Source: Topomyia yanbarensis
Taxonomy: Eukaryota > Arthropoda > Insecta > Diptera > Culicidae
Length of the DNA stretch: 64,000 bases
NCBI RefSeq assembly: GCF_030247195.1
Contig: NC_080670.1
Span: 42,455,524 to 42,519,523, forward strand
Reading direction: 5' to 3'
The notes beneath the pieces are model-generated. The model was not told the origin of the DNA. It did not search any database and saw only the letters and a list, made by a program, of their open reading frames with translations. Positions 45,302 to 55,953 of the stretch are shown here, in pieces (the stretch's first letter is position 1; the number at the start of each line of letters is the position of its first letter). The position numbers and the translations under genes are program-made.

Positions 45302-45335
45302 GTTTTTTTTTTTCAATTATATGCTTTCGTTTAAC

Positions 45336-46337
45336 TCAACAATTAGCTTAATTAAACCAACTGATTTCTTAAGATGATGTGTCATCATTACTTTCCATTT
45401 CATTGGTAGTGTCTACAGTATCCAAATTTGAACAAAATATCCAGTCCATTTTCGCGTGAAATTTATAATTAAATTAAAATGATAAGTAAGTATAAAATAG
45501 AATTAATAACCATTCATGTCATACAATTGCAAATTATAATGATAAAATCCTATTAAAAATCCAGAATACGAGAATGGTTTCCAAATGAAAATGCGGTAAA
45601 TGGTTCCGGAATACTTTTTTCCTGGATAACTATGTGGCCGTTTCTTTGAAACGGCACACAAAACACTTCACATCGCACAGTAAGCCGGCTCCGAAAAGTG
45701 ACGATAATGATGATGGGCCAAGCGATAATAGCTTACCGCGAACACCGGACCATCATCCCATTTTCCAACCGTAGTGAGATACTGTTTATTTTCACTGCTG
45801 TTGACGAATGCTCGCTGCCGCTTTCCAACTGTCAGCATGGCAGGGCGCGCGCGAGAGGACTCGAAGTACGTGCGCTAAGTAGCAAATTTGACTGCTTTCA
45901 AAGCGCTATTGTGGACTCATTGGGGAGATGCAATGTTTCCAGCTTTTGTGTTTTCGAATCCGAGCGTGGTACACTGAATAATAATGCAATCCAAAGAATA
46001 AGTTGAAAGGATCCTATATAACGGTACTATTGGGCTGTGGCATTCATTCTGATTCATTGTTTTTTTTTATACGACTCAATTGAGATCGTCCGTTCAATGC
46101 GACGGAAGTTTGCGTTAAGGTGTACTCAAAATTGGCTAAATTTTGCATTCAAATTTGACTCAAGGTTGAGTAGCCAACCTATCAATGAAAAATGGACGGG
46201 ATTAAATGGAAGCTACCTTCGACACAATTTATACAAATTAACATGGCTACGCAATTATTTGAGTTGACTCAAAAGAATTCAGTGTGTAGTATTTAGAGTT
46301 TCGTTTTCGTGTAGTTCGCCATCCAGAGGTGTATCCA
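45336..46337. other. Intergenic stretch with TTTGAGT/ACTCAAA motifs
   Basis: 45690-46010 is less AT-rich, with one 102-codon frame that has no domain. From 46110 the motif ACTCAAA or TTTGAGT recurs, possibly a decayed relative of element G. Nothing else is recognised. Confidence 0.35.
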
Positions 46338-46970
46338 CACGCTCATTGAAAATAACTCAAAAGTGAGTGACCAGCCACTGAATTCCATAAAAAGTGCACA
46401 TGGTCAAAAATTGAGTTTGCCTCACTTACTTAGTTTTGAGTTCGGGTACAAAATGTCAATTTTGAGTACTTTTTACGCAAAGAGAAAATAAGAAATTTAA
46501 CCGATCTAAATTTTTAATAATACTAACAAACGCATTAATCTGTATATAAAATTCCACTTACCTGCATCTCTAGTTGTTAATACGATGCCCATAAATTTAT
46601 TCCGAGGTCCTTTCTCCACTTTCCTGTAAATAGGATCTCGTTCTACTGGATCTGCAAAAATAATAAAGTATGTTATTTTAAAAAAACAAACCACAATTGT
46701 GAAAACTTACCTTTTAGTTTTCCGAATGTCTCCTCGTCGATTCTTTTGCTGTTGAATCAACATTTGAATCTATTTTCAATTTTTTGTGTGCGGGCTGTTC
46801 CACTTCGTGCGCCAGTTAGTTTTTTTTCACTCAAATAGTTGATAATTTCATGGTTACTGAATAGTTCAGTCAATTCTACTCAAATCGATACTTATTTTGT
46901 TGACAGTTTGCCCCAGTTTTTGAAATTGAGTAGTGGAAACTCAAATTTTGAGTAGTTTTGAATGAGCGTG
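46338..46970. mobile_element. Element G, 633 bp, TTTGAGT-rich, with two small exons
   Basis: The ends CACGCTCATTGAAAATAACT (left) and TTTTGAATGAGCGTG (right) are inverted. TTTGAGT or ACTCAAA recurs just inside both ends, for example at 46358, 46434, 46470, 46830, 46877 and 46940. The interior holds a two-exon coding fragment on the minus strand. No clear TSD. The superfamily is not identified. Confidence 0.65.
46562..46760 (-). pseudogene. Two-exon coding fragment inside element G, function unknown
   Basis: Minus strand: exon 1 (about 46760-46711) reads KRIDEETFGKLK. A 59-bp intron (46710-46652) starts GTAAGT and ends TTTTTGCAG. Exon 2 (46651-46562) reads DPVERDPIYRKVEKGPRNKF then MGIVLTTRDA, followed by another GTAAGT donor at 46561. 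Splicing keeps the frame. I do not recognise the protein. It may be a transposase fragment of the family or a captured host exon pair. Neither a start codon nor a terminal exon is evident. Confidence 0.45.
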
Positions 46971-46994
46971 CAGAGAAAACTCAGCAAAAATGGT

Positions 46995-47304
46995 TGACAA
47001 TTCTTGGCTCGAATCCAAAGTCGTCGAAATGTCAGCCGATAAAAAGTTTATCTGGAGTCTTCATTCTTGTTTACATTTTTCCAGAATTGCCAATTTTATT
47101 TTGATTCCACCAGCTAATGTGGCTGCACCACATTTTTTTTCACATACTGTTCTTTATGTTTGAGTAAGCCAGGCAAACGTGTGGATCTTAGGTTTGCTTG
47201 CGAGAACGCGCGGCTTCCAACGGCGGGACGGCGCCCGATCGTCCGGCGGATCCTTAACGGTTTTATGCCTCTTCGGTTCTTGGAACTTGGTTATGCAGCC
47301 AAGC
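46995..47304 (+). repeat. X-family fragment, interrupted by D1
   Basis: TTGGCTCGAATCCAAAGTCG, TCGTCGAAATGTCA, a TTGTTTACATTTTTCCAGAA-like run, TGCCAATTTTATTTTG and TTTGAGTAAGCCAGGCAAAC follow the order of the X left arm (50930-51180), then a CCGGCGGATCC and AAGCCGCATCAC part. Foldback D1 inserted right after the final ACGCATCAC-type target. A short X-like piece reappears at 48868-48930. Confidence 0.7.
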
Positions 47305-47312
47305 CGCATCAC

Positions 47313-48432
47313 TACAATGACAAGAAAAAAAAATGACCCCCATCAGCCCACCCCTGAGTCGATTCCTAGCCACACCACGAGTACTTGCTCCAAATTTAAA
47401 GCAAATCGGACAAGTCTAGCTACCGGACCAACGTGCCTGAAATTTCTATGGAATTTTTCGACAATTTACATGGAGAAAACCCACTAGCTCGCATTTTCGG
47501 CACTAATTTAATTTTCTACAACTTTGTCGAAGACTGTTAGTCAATCTGGCTTTGTTAAAAGAAAATATTATACTTTTAACGAAGTGATGTCTGAGTCAGT
47601 TTTGCATGGGGCCTATAAATGCAAATGGTTGTGGATCAGTACTCGATTCCCACGAACTATACATTTTTGTGAAATAATGGTTAGGTTTAGCTCAATAGCA
47701 TATTCAGAAGAATTATAGTAAATAATACGAGTCACGTTTTGCTTAAAAGATTTTAGTTCCATATGTGACCGCATAGAGGGCGCCAACATTAACTTTTTAA
47801 CGTAGAGAAATAGAAATTAGGTGTCTTCTACAAAGTTGTAGAACAAGCATTTTGCAATATTTCTTCCGAACATATCTCTCTTCTACGAAAAGTTAGTATT
47901 GGCGCCCTCTATGCGGTTACCCGTGGAACTATAATTTTTCAAGTAGGACATACCTCGTGTTATGTACTACAATTCTTCTTAACATACTATTGAGCTAAAC
48001 CTAACCATTATTTCACAAAAATGTATAGTTGGTGGGAATCGAGTACTGATACACAACCATGCATTGATAGGCCCCATGCAAAACTGATTCAGACATCACT
48101 TCGTTAAAAGTTTAATAACTTCTTTTAACAAAGCCAGATTGACTAGCAATCTTCGACAAAGTTGTAGAAAATCAAATTATCTTTCTTAGTTTCACTTACA
48201 GTGTTGACACGATGCATACAGTGCCACCTAGCGGCGAAAATGCGAGCTAGTGGATTTTCCCCATGTAAATTGTCGAAAAATCCCATACAAACTTCAGGCA
48301 CGTTGGTCCGGTAGCTAGACTTGTCCGATTTGCTTTCAATTTGGAGCAAGTACTCGTGATGCGGCTAGGAATCGACTCAGGGGTTGGGGCTGATTGAATT
48401 TTCAAAAATTTATTATTTTTCTGGGCGGTCTA
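47313..48432. mobile_element. Long-arm foldback element D1, hAT-type TSD
   Basis: The two halves are inverted copies of each other over roughly 500 bp per arm: CGATTCCTAGCC, GAGTACTTGCTCC, CTAGCTACCGGACCAACGTG, GAAGTGATGTCTGAGTCAGT and GAGGGCGCCAACA each occur once per arm in opposite orientation. Perfect 8-bp TSDs CGCATCAC flank it (47305-47312 and 48433-48440), pointing to a hAT-type transposase. No coding capacity; frames are chance. A second copy is D2 at 54232-55380. Confidence 0.9.
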
Positions 48433-48440
48433 CGCATCAC

Positions 48441-50212
48441 ACTGGCATACCTTATGAAGAGGTTTCTGAAGGAGAGCGCATGCTTACCGGACGTTTTCTA
48501 AAACATAATTTACTGGCAACGCTCCATTTCCCCGTTGAAATCAGTGATGCCATTATACCAGATTTATTTAGCATAGCTAGAGTTTTTTGCAGCATCCTGG
48601 AAAAAAGACAAACCACTCATTCTGCCAGATTATTAAATTATAGAAATTGTTACACACAAATTTTGAAAAATTGGATAATATATTTTCAAATTTAACAAAA
48701 ATCGGTTGATGCACGTTTCATGAAGACTAAAATGTCGGTAAAATATCAATGACTTTGAGGTTGTAGTGAAGTGACAGACGATATGTCAGACATTCTTAGA
48801 TGAACTGCCAGATCTTCTTTGAAAAATAATGGCAACCCTGGTTGAAACACAAGAATTTCGGCGCCTGGGTGCCAGTTTGATACTGCGGAATAAACTTTGT
48901 GTACATTCCACGAGTTGTGATCTGAGCCAACAACATCAAGCCAGAAAAAATCCAGCGAAACCCACAGGACTCACCCTCTGGATCCGCCCCTATCGTCATC
49001 AACATGTCAGTCTCATTCGTTCAAAAAATTGGATCATACGAAGCATCGTTTGATTTGTAATCAGCCATTACATTGAGTATACAAAAATTTGCTTCTATTT
49101 GGATGCAGCCTTGTCTGAGTTTTTCACAGTGTTCTTCAAACACATGTTTCTTACGACAGCAATATAATCATAAATTCAATAAAAGTTAATTTCGCATTGA
49201 AATGATTTCTGGCAAAAATTGAAACAAAGGAAACTTCTGCTCTTCATCATTTTTCGTACACAGTGAGGGGGCTAAAAGCGATAAAAGCATACGCAGTTTC
49301 CTCGTCATATTTCATTTTCGCGTTCCCTCGCGACCCACGACTGGTAATGTTTCCGAAGAGATATCTGCACTTCAGAAAACGATTTACAGCCTCAGGGAAT
49401 ATTGGTTCGAATGAAAATGCTTGTGTCGTCCTGTAAAAGTGAAACAATTCCCAGTTCAGTGTTTGCAACGGCATACGTCCGCGATAGGCATTTTGAACGT
49501 TTTTCTAATAAGCTGTTTTCTGTTTTACGTTTTTCAAAAACTTCACATTAAAATCATACTTTTTATTCGCTCGTTTCTACAAAAACAAAACCAACTGAAT
49601 CGCAGCTTTTGGATATTCTTGATATCAGCTATCGTTTTTCGTTTGTTGTATCGTCTCTGCGGAAACGCGTGCTGACTGAAGGAGGCATATCTGTTTGAAG
49701 TGGATGTCACACATCAGGAGTGTTGATTGAGAGTTCGGATAACTTTTCCGCGCTTGTCTGTGACAGCTGGAGTACTTATTCATCACAGAAAAGAAGAATT
49801 CAATTGTGTAATGAAGCACCGACTACTTGGTCTCGCTTGGAGATAGGTGGTTTTGAAAATTTTTGCTGATGTAGTCATCTAATAGCACTTAATTAAATTC
49901 TAAAGCCATTGAGTATAGAATTGTCGTTAATCATCCTGAAAACATGAATATGGAACCAACACTCGTACATCAAATATTTTTTTTTTTAATAACATAACAT
50001 TTTACGAAGAGATTTAGCGTGTTCAATAGGAAGGGTCGTGGTTTTATCAAAGCATTAAAAAATATAGAGCTGTGTTAAATTTCTAAAAAAATCTGTGAAA
50101 AATTACAATGTTTACACAAATCTGTAGAAATCTGCGAAATGAATCTGTGATCAAAAATTGTGAAAAACATCTGACATCTCTGTAAATCTGTAAATATGGT
50201 AACTATGTGTGG
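48441..50212. other. Intergenic stretch with an X-like fragment
   Basis: 48868-48930 (GGCGCCTGGGTGCCAGTTTG then CTTTGTGTACATTCCACGAG) is an inverted X-family fragment. The rest is AT-rich with short frames lacking domains. Confidence 0.4.
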
Positions 50213-50580
50213 CGTAGTTAGCCAGGTTCGCTTGCTTCCGACGGGGGGTCTGCGAAAACCTCGCTTCGGTTCCTAGGCGTCTCCGAAATAGGACCTCTTA
50301 AACGGGGGTTCCTGAAGGGCATCGACCCAGTGAGCAAATTTTCTGGCAGAGACCGCTCTGCTAGATTTCTGTAAGTCTTGATTTGGCAGCCCTGTCAGAT
50401 TTCTGCGCGTATCCTGTCGGGGTAGTTGAGCTAGCGCGAACTCGGTTTCGCTCGCGTTTTCTGGCAAATTTTGACAGGAACCGAGCAAAACCCTGGCATA
50501 ACTCGGACATAAACTGTGCAAAGATCCTGGCAATTCCTACCTGGTAGAATTTAGCACGAATCGAGTAAAACATATGACAA
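50213..50580. repeat. X-like fragment and CTGGCA-rich sequence
   Basis: 50213-50290 (GTTCGCTTGCTTCCGACGG, CGGTTCCTAGGCGTCTCCG) resembles X. From 50330 CTGGCA or TGCCAG-like words recur with GAACTCGGTTTCGCTCGCG, and a similar CTGGCAGAA-rich piece lies at 51990-52125 on the far side of X. They may be the two sides of one element that X interrupted. Confidence 0.45.
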
Positions 50581-50908
50581 CCCACTGAGACGTCCAAAAA
50601 ATTGTTGGAAAATCGTTCAACACGGGTCCAACGATGGCCTTTCGTTGAACGGTTATTTGGACGTTGTCCAAATTGGTCCAACGAACGTCCTTCATTGGAC
50701 GATTTTGAAACCAACCGTTCTTAGAGGGAAAGATGTGGCAGGAGGCATACAGAAAGGCTCCCACTGAGACGTCCAAAAAATTGTTTCAAAATTGTTCAAC
50801 ACGGGTCCAACGATGGACGTTTGTTGAACGGTTATTTGTACGTTGTCCAAATTGGTCCAACGAACGTCCTTCATTGGACGATTTTGAAACCAACCGTTCT
50901 TAGAAGGC
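50581..50908 (+). repeat. Direct duplication, period 179 bp
   Basis: CCCACTGAGACGTCCAAAAA starts at 50581 and again at 50760. Both copies continue with TTCAACACGGGTCCAACGAT, CGTTGTCCAAATTGGTCCAA, CGAACGTCCTTCATTGGACG and AAACCAACCGTTCTTAGA, about 145 bp alike. Each unit is itself rich in short palindromes around GTCCAACG. Probably two tandem copies of a small MITE. Confidence 0.88.
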
Positions 50909-50917
50909 TGGATGTTG

Positions 50918-51983
50918 TGGGCCCATATTATTGGCTCGAATCAAAACTCGTCGAAATGTCAATTGACGATAGGTTCATCCGGAGTGTTCATTTGTGTTTA
51001 CATTTTGCCAGCGTTGCCAATTTTATTTTGTGTCCAGCACCCAATGTGGCTACGCCACATCGCTTTTGCGCGTGCTGTCTGACTTCGCTACCGCTCAGTC
51101 GGACTTAAACTAGGGATAGCCCCTATGTTTGAGTAAACCGGGCAAACGAGTGGATCACAGGTTCGCTTGCTTTTGACGGCGGGTCGGTTGTTGGCTCGAA
51201 TCAAAACTTGTCGAAGGTAAACAAAGTTCATTTCATATCGTCAACCTGGCGCCCAGGTGGTGAAATTGTTAGAATTCAACGGGTTGCTGGAGCGTTGCCA
51301 GAAAATTTTAATTGCCAGATTAAATTTTACTAAACTTCCCAGTTAAGCTCAGCCGGAATGCTGGCTGGTTCTAATTCGTATTCGATGCGGCTTAGCCGCA
51401 TAACCGAGGCCTAGGAACCGAAGCGGCGCAACGCCGCTGAGGATCCGCACAGAAATAAAAAATGTTGGTAAAAATAAAAGTTTTTAACTCTTAGCAAAAA
51501 CAACCAACGCATACTCTTAGTTTGAAAATATAACTTTTATTTTAATTACCAATCTTCATTAGCTTAAAAGGAAATCTTTTATTTTGAATATTATTCTTGA
51601 TTAATTTAAAAGTTTTACTTTCAACCTGACGTTGGTTGTTTTTTTGCTAAGAGCGAAACACTCTTACTTTTACCAATATTTTTTTTTCTGTGTGCGGCGG
51701 GCGAGGTGGCCACCGACCCGCCGTCGGAAGCAAGCGAACCTGTGATCCACTCGTTTGCCCGGCTTACTCAATCATAGGTGCTAACCTTAGTTTAAGTCCG
51801 ACTGAGCGGTAGCGAAGTCGGACAGCACGTGCAAAAGCGATGTGGCGTAGCCACTTTGGGTGGTGGACACAAAATAAAATTGGCAACGCTAGCAAAATGT
51901 AAACACAAATGAACACTCCGGATGAACCAATCGTCAATTGACATTTCGACGAGTTTTGATTCGAGCCAATGATACGGGCCCCC
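50918..51983. mobile_element. Foldback element X, 271-bp arms
   Basis: The left arm (50918-51188) and right arm (51713-51983) are inverted copies at high identity, sharing TTGGCTCGAATCAAAACTCG, GTTCATCCGGAGTGTTCATT, GTGGCTACGCCACATCGCTT and CGAGTGGATCACAGGTTCGC or their complements. The core (51189-51712) begins with another copy of the GGCTCGAATCAAAACTTG end and carries a nested 245-bp MITE. Fragments of the family lie at 39496, 40985, 46995, 48868 and 50213. Superfamily not identified; no protein encoded. Confidence 0.88.
51448..51692. mobile_element. MITE, 245 bp, nested in X
   Basis: The ends of about 60 bp are inverted: CACAGAAATAAAAAATGTTG and CTCTTAGCAAAAACAACCAA on the left, with complements GTTGGTTGTTTTTTTGCTAA and CAATATTTTTTTTTCTGTG on the right. 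The X fragment at 41175-41200 lacks it, giving the empty site. Confidence 0.85.
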
Positions 51984-52130
51984 GCTTTTGTCAGAAACGG
52001 TTGTTGCATTTGAGCGAATTCTTTGCCAGAGTTCTCGCACAAATCGCGCAAAATACTGGCAGAAACGCTGCCAGAATCAATTTCGCTTTGCACAACTTTT
52101 GCTAACTTTCTGCTTGCTACAGTGACTGAG

Positions 52131-52312
52131 TTACACCTATCCTATCCGTTTAAGTGCCGGTTCATTTCCGTGTATGGACGTCAATATTCTTTTATACAAA
52201 TCAAATGCAAGCATTCACATCTGTCCGGAAGGGCACCGTTCACGGGCAAGTGTGAATGCTCGCATTTGAATTGAATGAAACTACCGGCACTTACACGAAT
52301 CGGAAAGGTGTA
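52131..52312. mobile_element. Short foldback MITE, 182 bp
   Basis: The ends TTACACCTATCC and GGAAAGGTGTAA, then AAGTGCCGGT and ACCGGCACTT, are inverted. The inner pair TCAAATGCAAGCATTCACA and TGTGAATGCTCGCATTTGA makes almost the whole element fold on itself. No coding capacity. Confidence 0.85.
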
Positions 52313-54169
52313 AATTTGACTTTAATCTTACGGAAACGTGCCTTATCAAATAAGTTTTCTGAATAAAAGAATGGTAACGTTTTGAAGAGATCCTGAACGA
52401 GTTCTTGGACTTTGGGCAGGCCTTACACTCGCTGGCTGTGTAAATGTGAGCAGTAAACTCACAAGAATACTGAAGAGCGGACCAAGCTCCTGAAAGCCTA
52501 TATTCGGTCATAAATCAGTTGGACTCCAATGATTTAAGATTTTCTCTGAATACGTTAAAGACCAAACACTTGCCCTGAACAATGATAAACTGTACCTCAT
52601 ATGTCGCGCTATTTCCATCCACCCTCACAAACATGTCATTCGCATCAACGGCTTTGTCATATGTCTACCAGAGATAATACCCAAAGCAAACATCCCATAC
52701 ATTCAACGCAACAATCATAAACTGTACCGTAAATATTTCGTCACCGTACGGAAGACAGAACAACCCTGGTTGGGACCGACACAGATAGCATAAAAGAATC
52801 GTCTCAAGGGAACAATATTGACTACCGTGCGACGCTACCGATGGAAAAAGTCTTCTGCTTTTTCCTTGAATGACATTTTTTTTGCCGCTGGGCAGGCGGC
52901 TCCCGGCTGTCACTTTTTGTAACATTGTTCGCATTTTCACGTACATAAAAGATTCGGTTCTCACGTAACCATTCTGGGAGATGGGACCCTAAAATACAGG
53001 TGCTGAAGACACGCAGAATAGGAATAGGAGTAGTCACAGACCATCCACCCTTGCCCATCCAGCTACTGTAACCGGATTAGGCCACGTGTTCCATGTGATA
53101 TGACATAATCGTGTTATGTCTGTTTCGGAATCGTTTGCTCTGAGCAACAATTTCTGCATTGTTCTATCGACGTAACTGTACTGCCTGATTCACACAGTAA
53201 TCGTAAAGATGGGCATTCTTTTGGTCCGGACCTGATTCAGATCATCGTACATCTTGTCCCGAACGAGGCGTCTGCGACAAAAATGACCTCTTTACAAGCT
53301 CCATAGTTCAATATTCAACAATAAAAATGCTTCTCCGGTTCGTGATAATGGTGATACATTCTAATCAACCATTCTCTGTGGACTTCCTATGTGAGAGGAG
53401 GAAAACGACAACGGTTTTACGTGAGGTCGATGCTCTGCCATTGTGTCACCGCCGTAATCCAGGTTCCTTCTATATTCCCAGCACAGGGACAAAACTGGGC
53501 TGTGGGCGGCGGTAAAGCTAACGGTCATTAGTCCAAACTTCATCCATGTTTGTATATCTGATGGATCACTGCCACTATAGTGTATAGCGAATCCAGTAGG
53601 GCGTATCCTTTGAATCGCACTTCCGGCAGATTCTCTAACGATTATGGTTCTGAATTCAACAATAAACAGACCATCATGGAATGTTGATGAAGGGCAACAG
53701 CTATTGGAAATTATATGATGACGTCTGATGTGTTAGATAATGAAGACAGGAAGCAAGGATTCATTTCTTGACAGTGGCTTTCAAAGACAAATAGCTGCTT
53801 CCTTATTGTAGACTGTTAATATAGACTAGCATACGTAGCAGATTATGCTTGGAAAGTCTAGGACGGATAGAAAATGCTTCTGAGAATGAACACCACACAA
53901 GGGGTATCCGATGTTTTAATGACAAGAGTAATTTTCTTTTTTCTTTCTTCGCTCTTACCTGTTGTCAGTCAGATGTGGTCAACGAGGAAATCAGGATTGA
54001 TTGCTTTTAATTATTGAATTTTTCTACCGGATCTGAAATTATATATATTTAGAGCAGGAAGCGACTGGCATAGAAGAAATTTGCATTCATACATTCTTAG
54101 AACAGCTTTTGTTTTCGATCGCCAGGGGACCATCTAATGACAAATGGACAAATAGTATCCCAGTACAAC
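52313..54169. other. Intergenic stretch, no supported gene
   Basis: Open frames up to 99 codons (52964-52665 minus) have no domain. The base composition is less skewed than its surroundings, so it could be unique-sequence DNA, but no coding signal stands out. Confidence 0.35.
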
Positions 54170-54231
54170 TGAACAAGCAGTGGTGTGGTAAGAAATTTTG
54201 GGGGGGGGGGGGGGGTAGGTTATATGAATAG

Positions 54232-55380
54232 TAGAGTGACAGGAAAAAATGACCCCTATCGGCTCACCCCTGATTCGATTCCTAGTCCCACCAGGAGTAC
54301 TTGCTCCAAATTTGAAGCAAATCGGATAAGTCTAGCTACCGGACCAACGTGCCTGAAGTTTGTATGGGATTTTTCGACAATTTACATGGAGAAAACCCAC
54401 TAACTCGCACTTTCGCCGCTAGGTGGCACTGTATGCATAGTATTATCACTGTAAGTGAAAATAAGAAAGATCATTCAATTGCTTACCACTTTGTCGAAGA
54501 CTGCTAGTGAATCCGGCTTTGTTAAAAGAAGTTATTAAACTTTTAACGAAGTGATGTCTGAGTCAGTTTTGCATGGGACCTAGCAATGCATGGTTGTGTA
54601 TCAGTACTTGATCCACACGAACTAAACATTTTTGTGAGATAATGGTTAGGTTTAGGTCAATAGTATGTTCAGAAGATTTATAGTAAGTAATTTTAGTAAT
54701 TTTAGTTCCACATTTTACCGAATAGAGGGCGCCAACACCAACTTTTCAACGGAAAGAGATAGAGATTAGGAGTCTTCTACAAAGTTGTAGAACAATTTTT
54801 TTTAAATAATTCTTCCGAACATCTCGATATTCTATCTCACTTCTATGAAAAGTTAGTGCTGGCGCCCTCTATGTGGTCACAGGTGGAACTAAAATTTTCT
54901 AACCAAAATATAACTCGTATTATGTACTACAATTCTTCTGAACATACTATTCAGCTAAATCTAACCATTATCTCACAAAAATGTATAGTTGGCGGGAATC
55001 GAGTACCGATACACAACCATGCACTGATAGGCCCCATGCAAAACTGACTCAGACATCACTTCGTCAAAAGCCTTGTAACAAATCCGGATTGACTAGCAGT
55101 CTTCAACAAAGTTGTACACAATTAAATGATCTTTCTTATTTTCACTTATAATGACAATACTATGCATACAGTGCCACCTAGCGGCGACAATGCGAGTTAG
55201 TAGGTTTTCTCCATGTAAATTGTCGAAAAATCCCATACAAACTTCAGGCACGTTGGTCCGGTAGCTAGACTTGTCCGATTTGCTTCAAATTTGGAGCAAG
55301 TACTCCTGGTGGGACTAGGAATCGACGCAAAGGTGGGCCGATTGAGTTTTCAAAAATTCATCATTTTTCTGGGCACTCTA
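54232..55380. mobile_element. Long-arm foldback element D2
   Basis: The ends TAGAGTGACAGGAAAAAATG (left) and TTTTTCTGGGCACTCTA (right) are inverted. Internal arms share the D1 landmarks (AGTACTTGCTCCAAATTTG, CTAGCTACCGGACCAACGTG, GGTGGCACTGTATGCATA, GAGGGCGCCAACACCAACTT). The flanks ATGAATAG and ATGAATCT agree at six of eight bases, a decayed 8-bp TSD. In C copy 1 the corresponding stretch is uninterrupted. Confidence 0.85.
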
Positions 55381-55414
55381 ATGAATCTTTTTGTATATTT
55401 ATTCAATATACTTT

Positions 55415-55642
55415 GCGTGTTTTTTAAGAAGGGCTAATAAGCATACTGTTAAAATTCACTTTGAGATAAAATTCCGGACAAACCGAAACTCGCCGAGAAT
55501 GGATGCTAACATTTTATGAAAGAGGAAAGTTTTCTCTTTCGTCTGTTGCTGTGATTTATAATCGGCAATTAATGGTTTGTCCGGAATTTCCTCTCAAAGT
55601 GAATTTTGACAGCATGCTTATTGGCCCTTCTTAAAAACACGC
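55415..55642. mobile_element. Foldback MITE, 228 bp, arms about 68 bp
   Basis: GCGTGTTTTTTAAGAAGGGC at the left answers GCCCTTCTTAAAAACACGC at the right. AAAATTCACTTTGAGATAAA and TTCCGGACAAACC continue the arm, with their complements on the other side. The short centre includes GAGGAAAGTTTTCTCTTTCG. It lies within C copy 2 and is absent from copy 1. Confidence 0.88.
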
Positions 55643-55953
55643 GAGATATGTGTATATGTTTTTAGAGCGCAGAAAAAATTGTTCAAAGGCATCCTGAGCA
55701 GGAAAAAAATGTACAAAAACCAACAACTCAGGAAACGGGTTTGGGTACTCATCCGACCCGCTAATACAACTACTCTTGCACGCGACCTGATTCCTCCCCG
55801 GCATTACCTTACGGCATTACTTCGGGAAGTGGTTTTTTATGTGCACAGCACACACTCCTATCCTACTACTTAGTAGTTAGATAGTTAGTTCTTTCAGTAG
55901 GGTCACAGCACCCATCCTCGACACACTATTAGTTTTTGACCATCCACACAACG

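Larger units (their letters stand above)
45050..45335. mobile_element. Inverted-repeat element T2 with two tRNA-like sequences
   Basis: The outer arms contain TTAAACGAAAGCAATTG (about 45050) and CAATTATATGCTTTCGTTTAA (about 45315), inverted. Inside are two tRNA-like sequences pointing away from each other, one on each strand, separated by about 80 bp. It echoes element T1 at 1565-1779, where a single tRNA-like core sits between inverted arms of different sequence. Confidence 0.7.

Noticed and set aside
45041..45316. 91-codon frame with a FEPATLGTPTKAQTL-like sequence
   Set aside because: It is the translation of a tRNA-like sequence, a known source of spurious proteins.
47179..47487. 102-codon plus-strand frame
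   Set aside because: It crosses the junction of an X fragment and foldback D1; a chance fusion of repeats.
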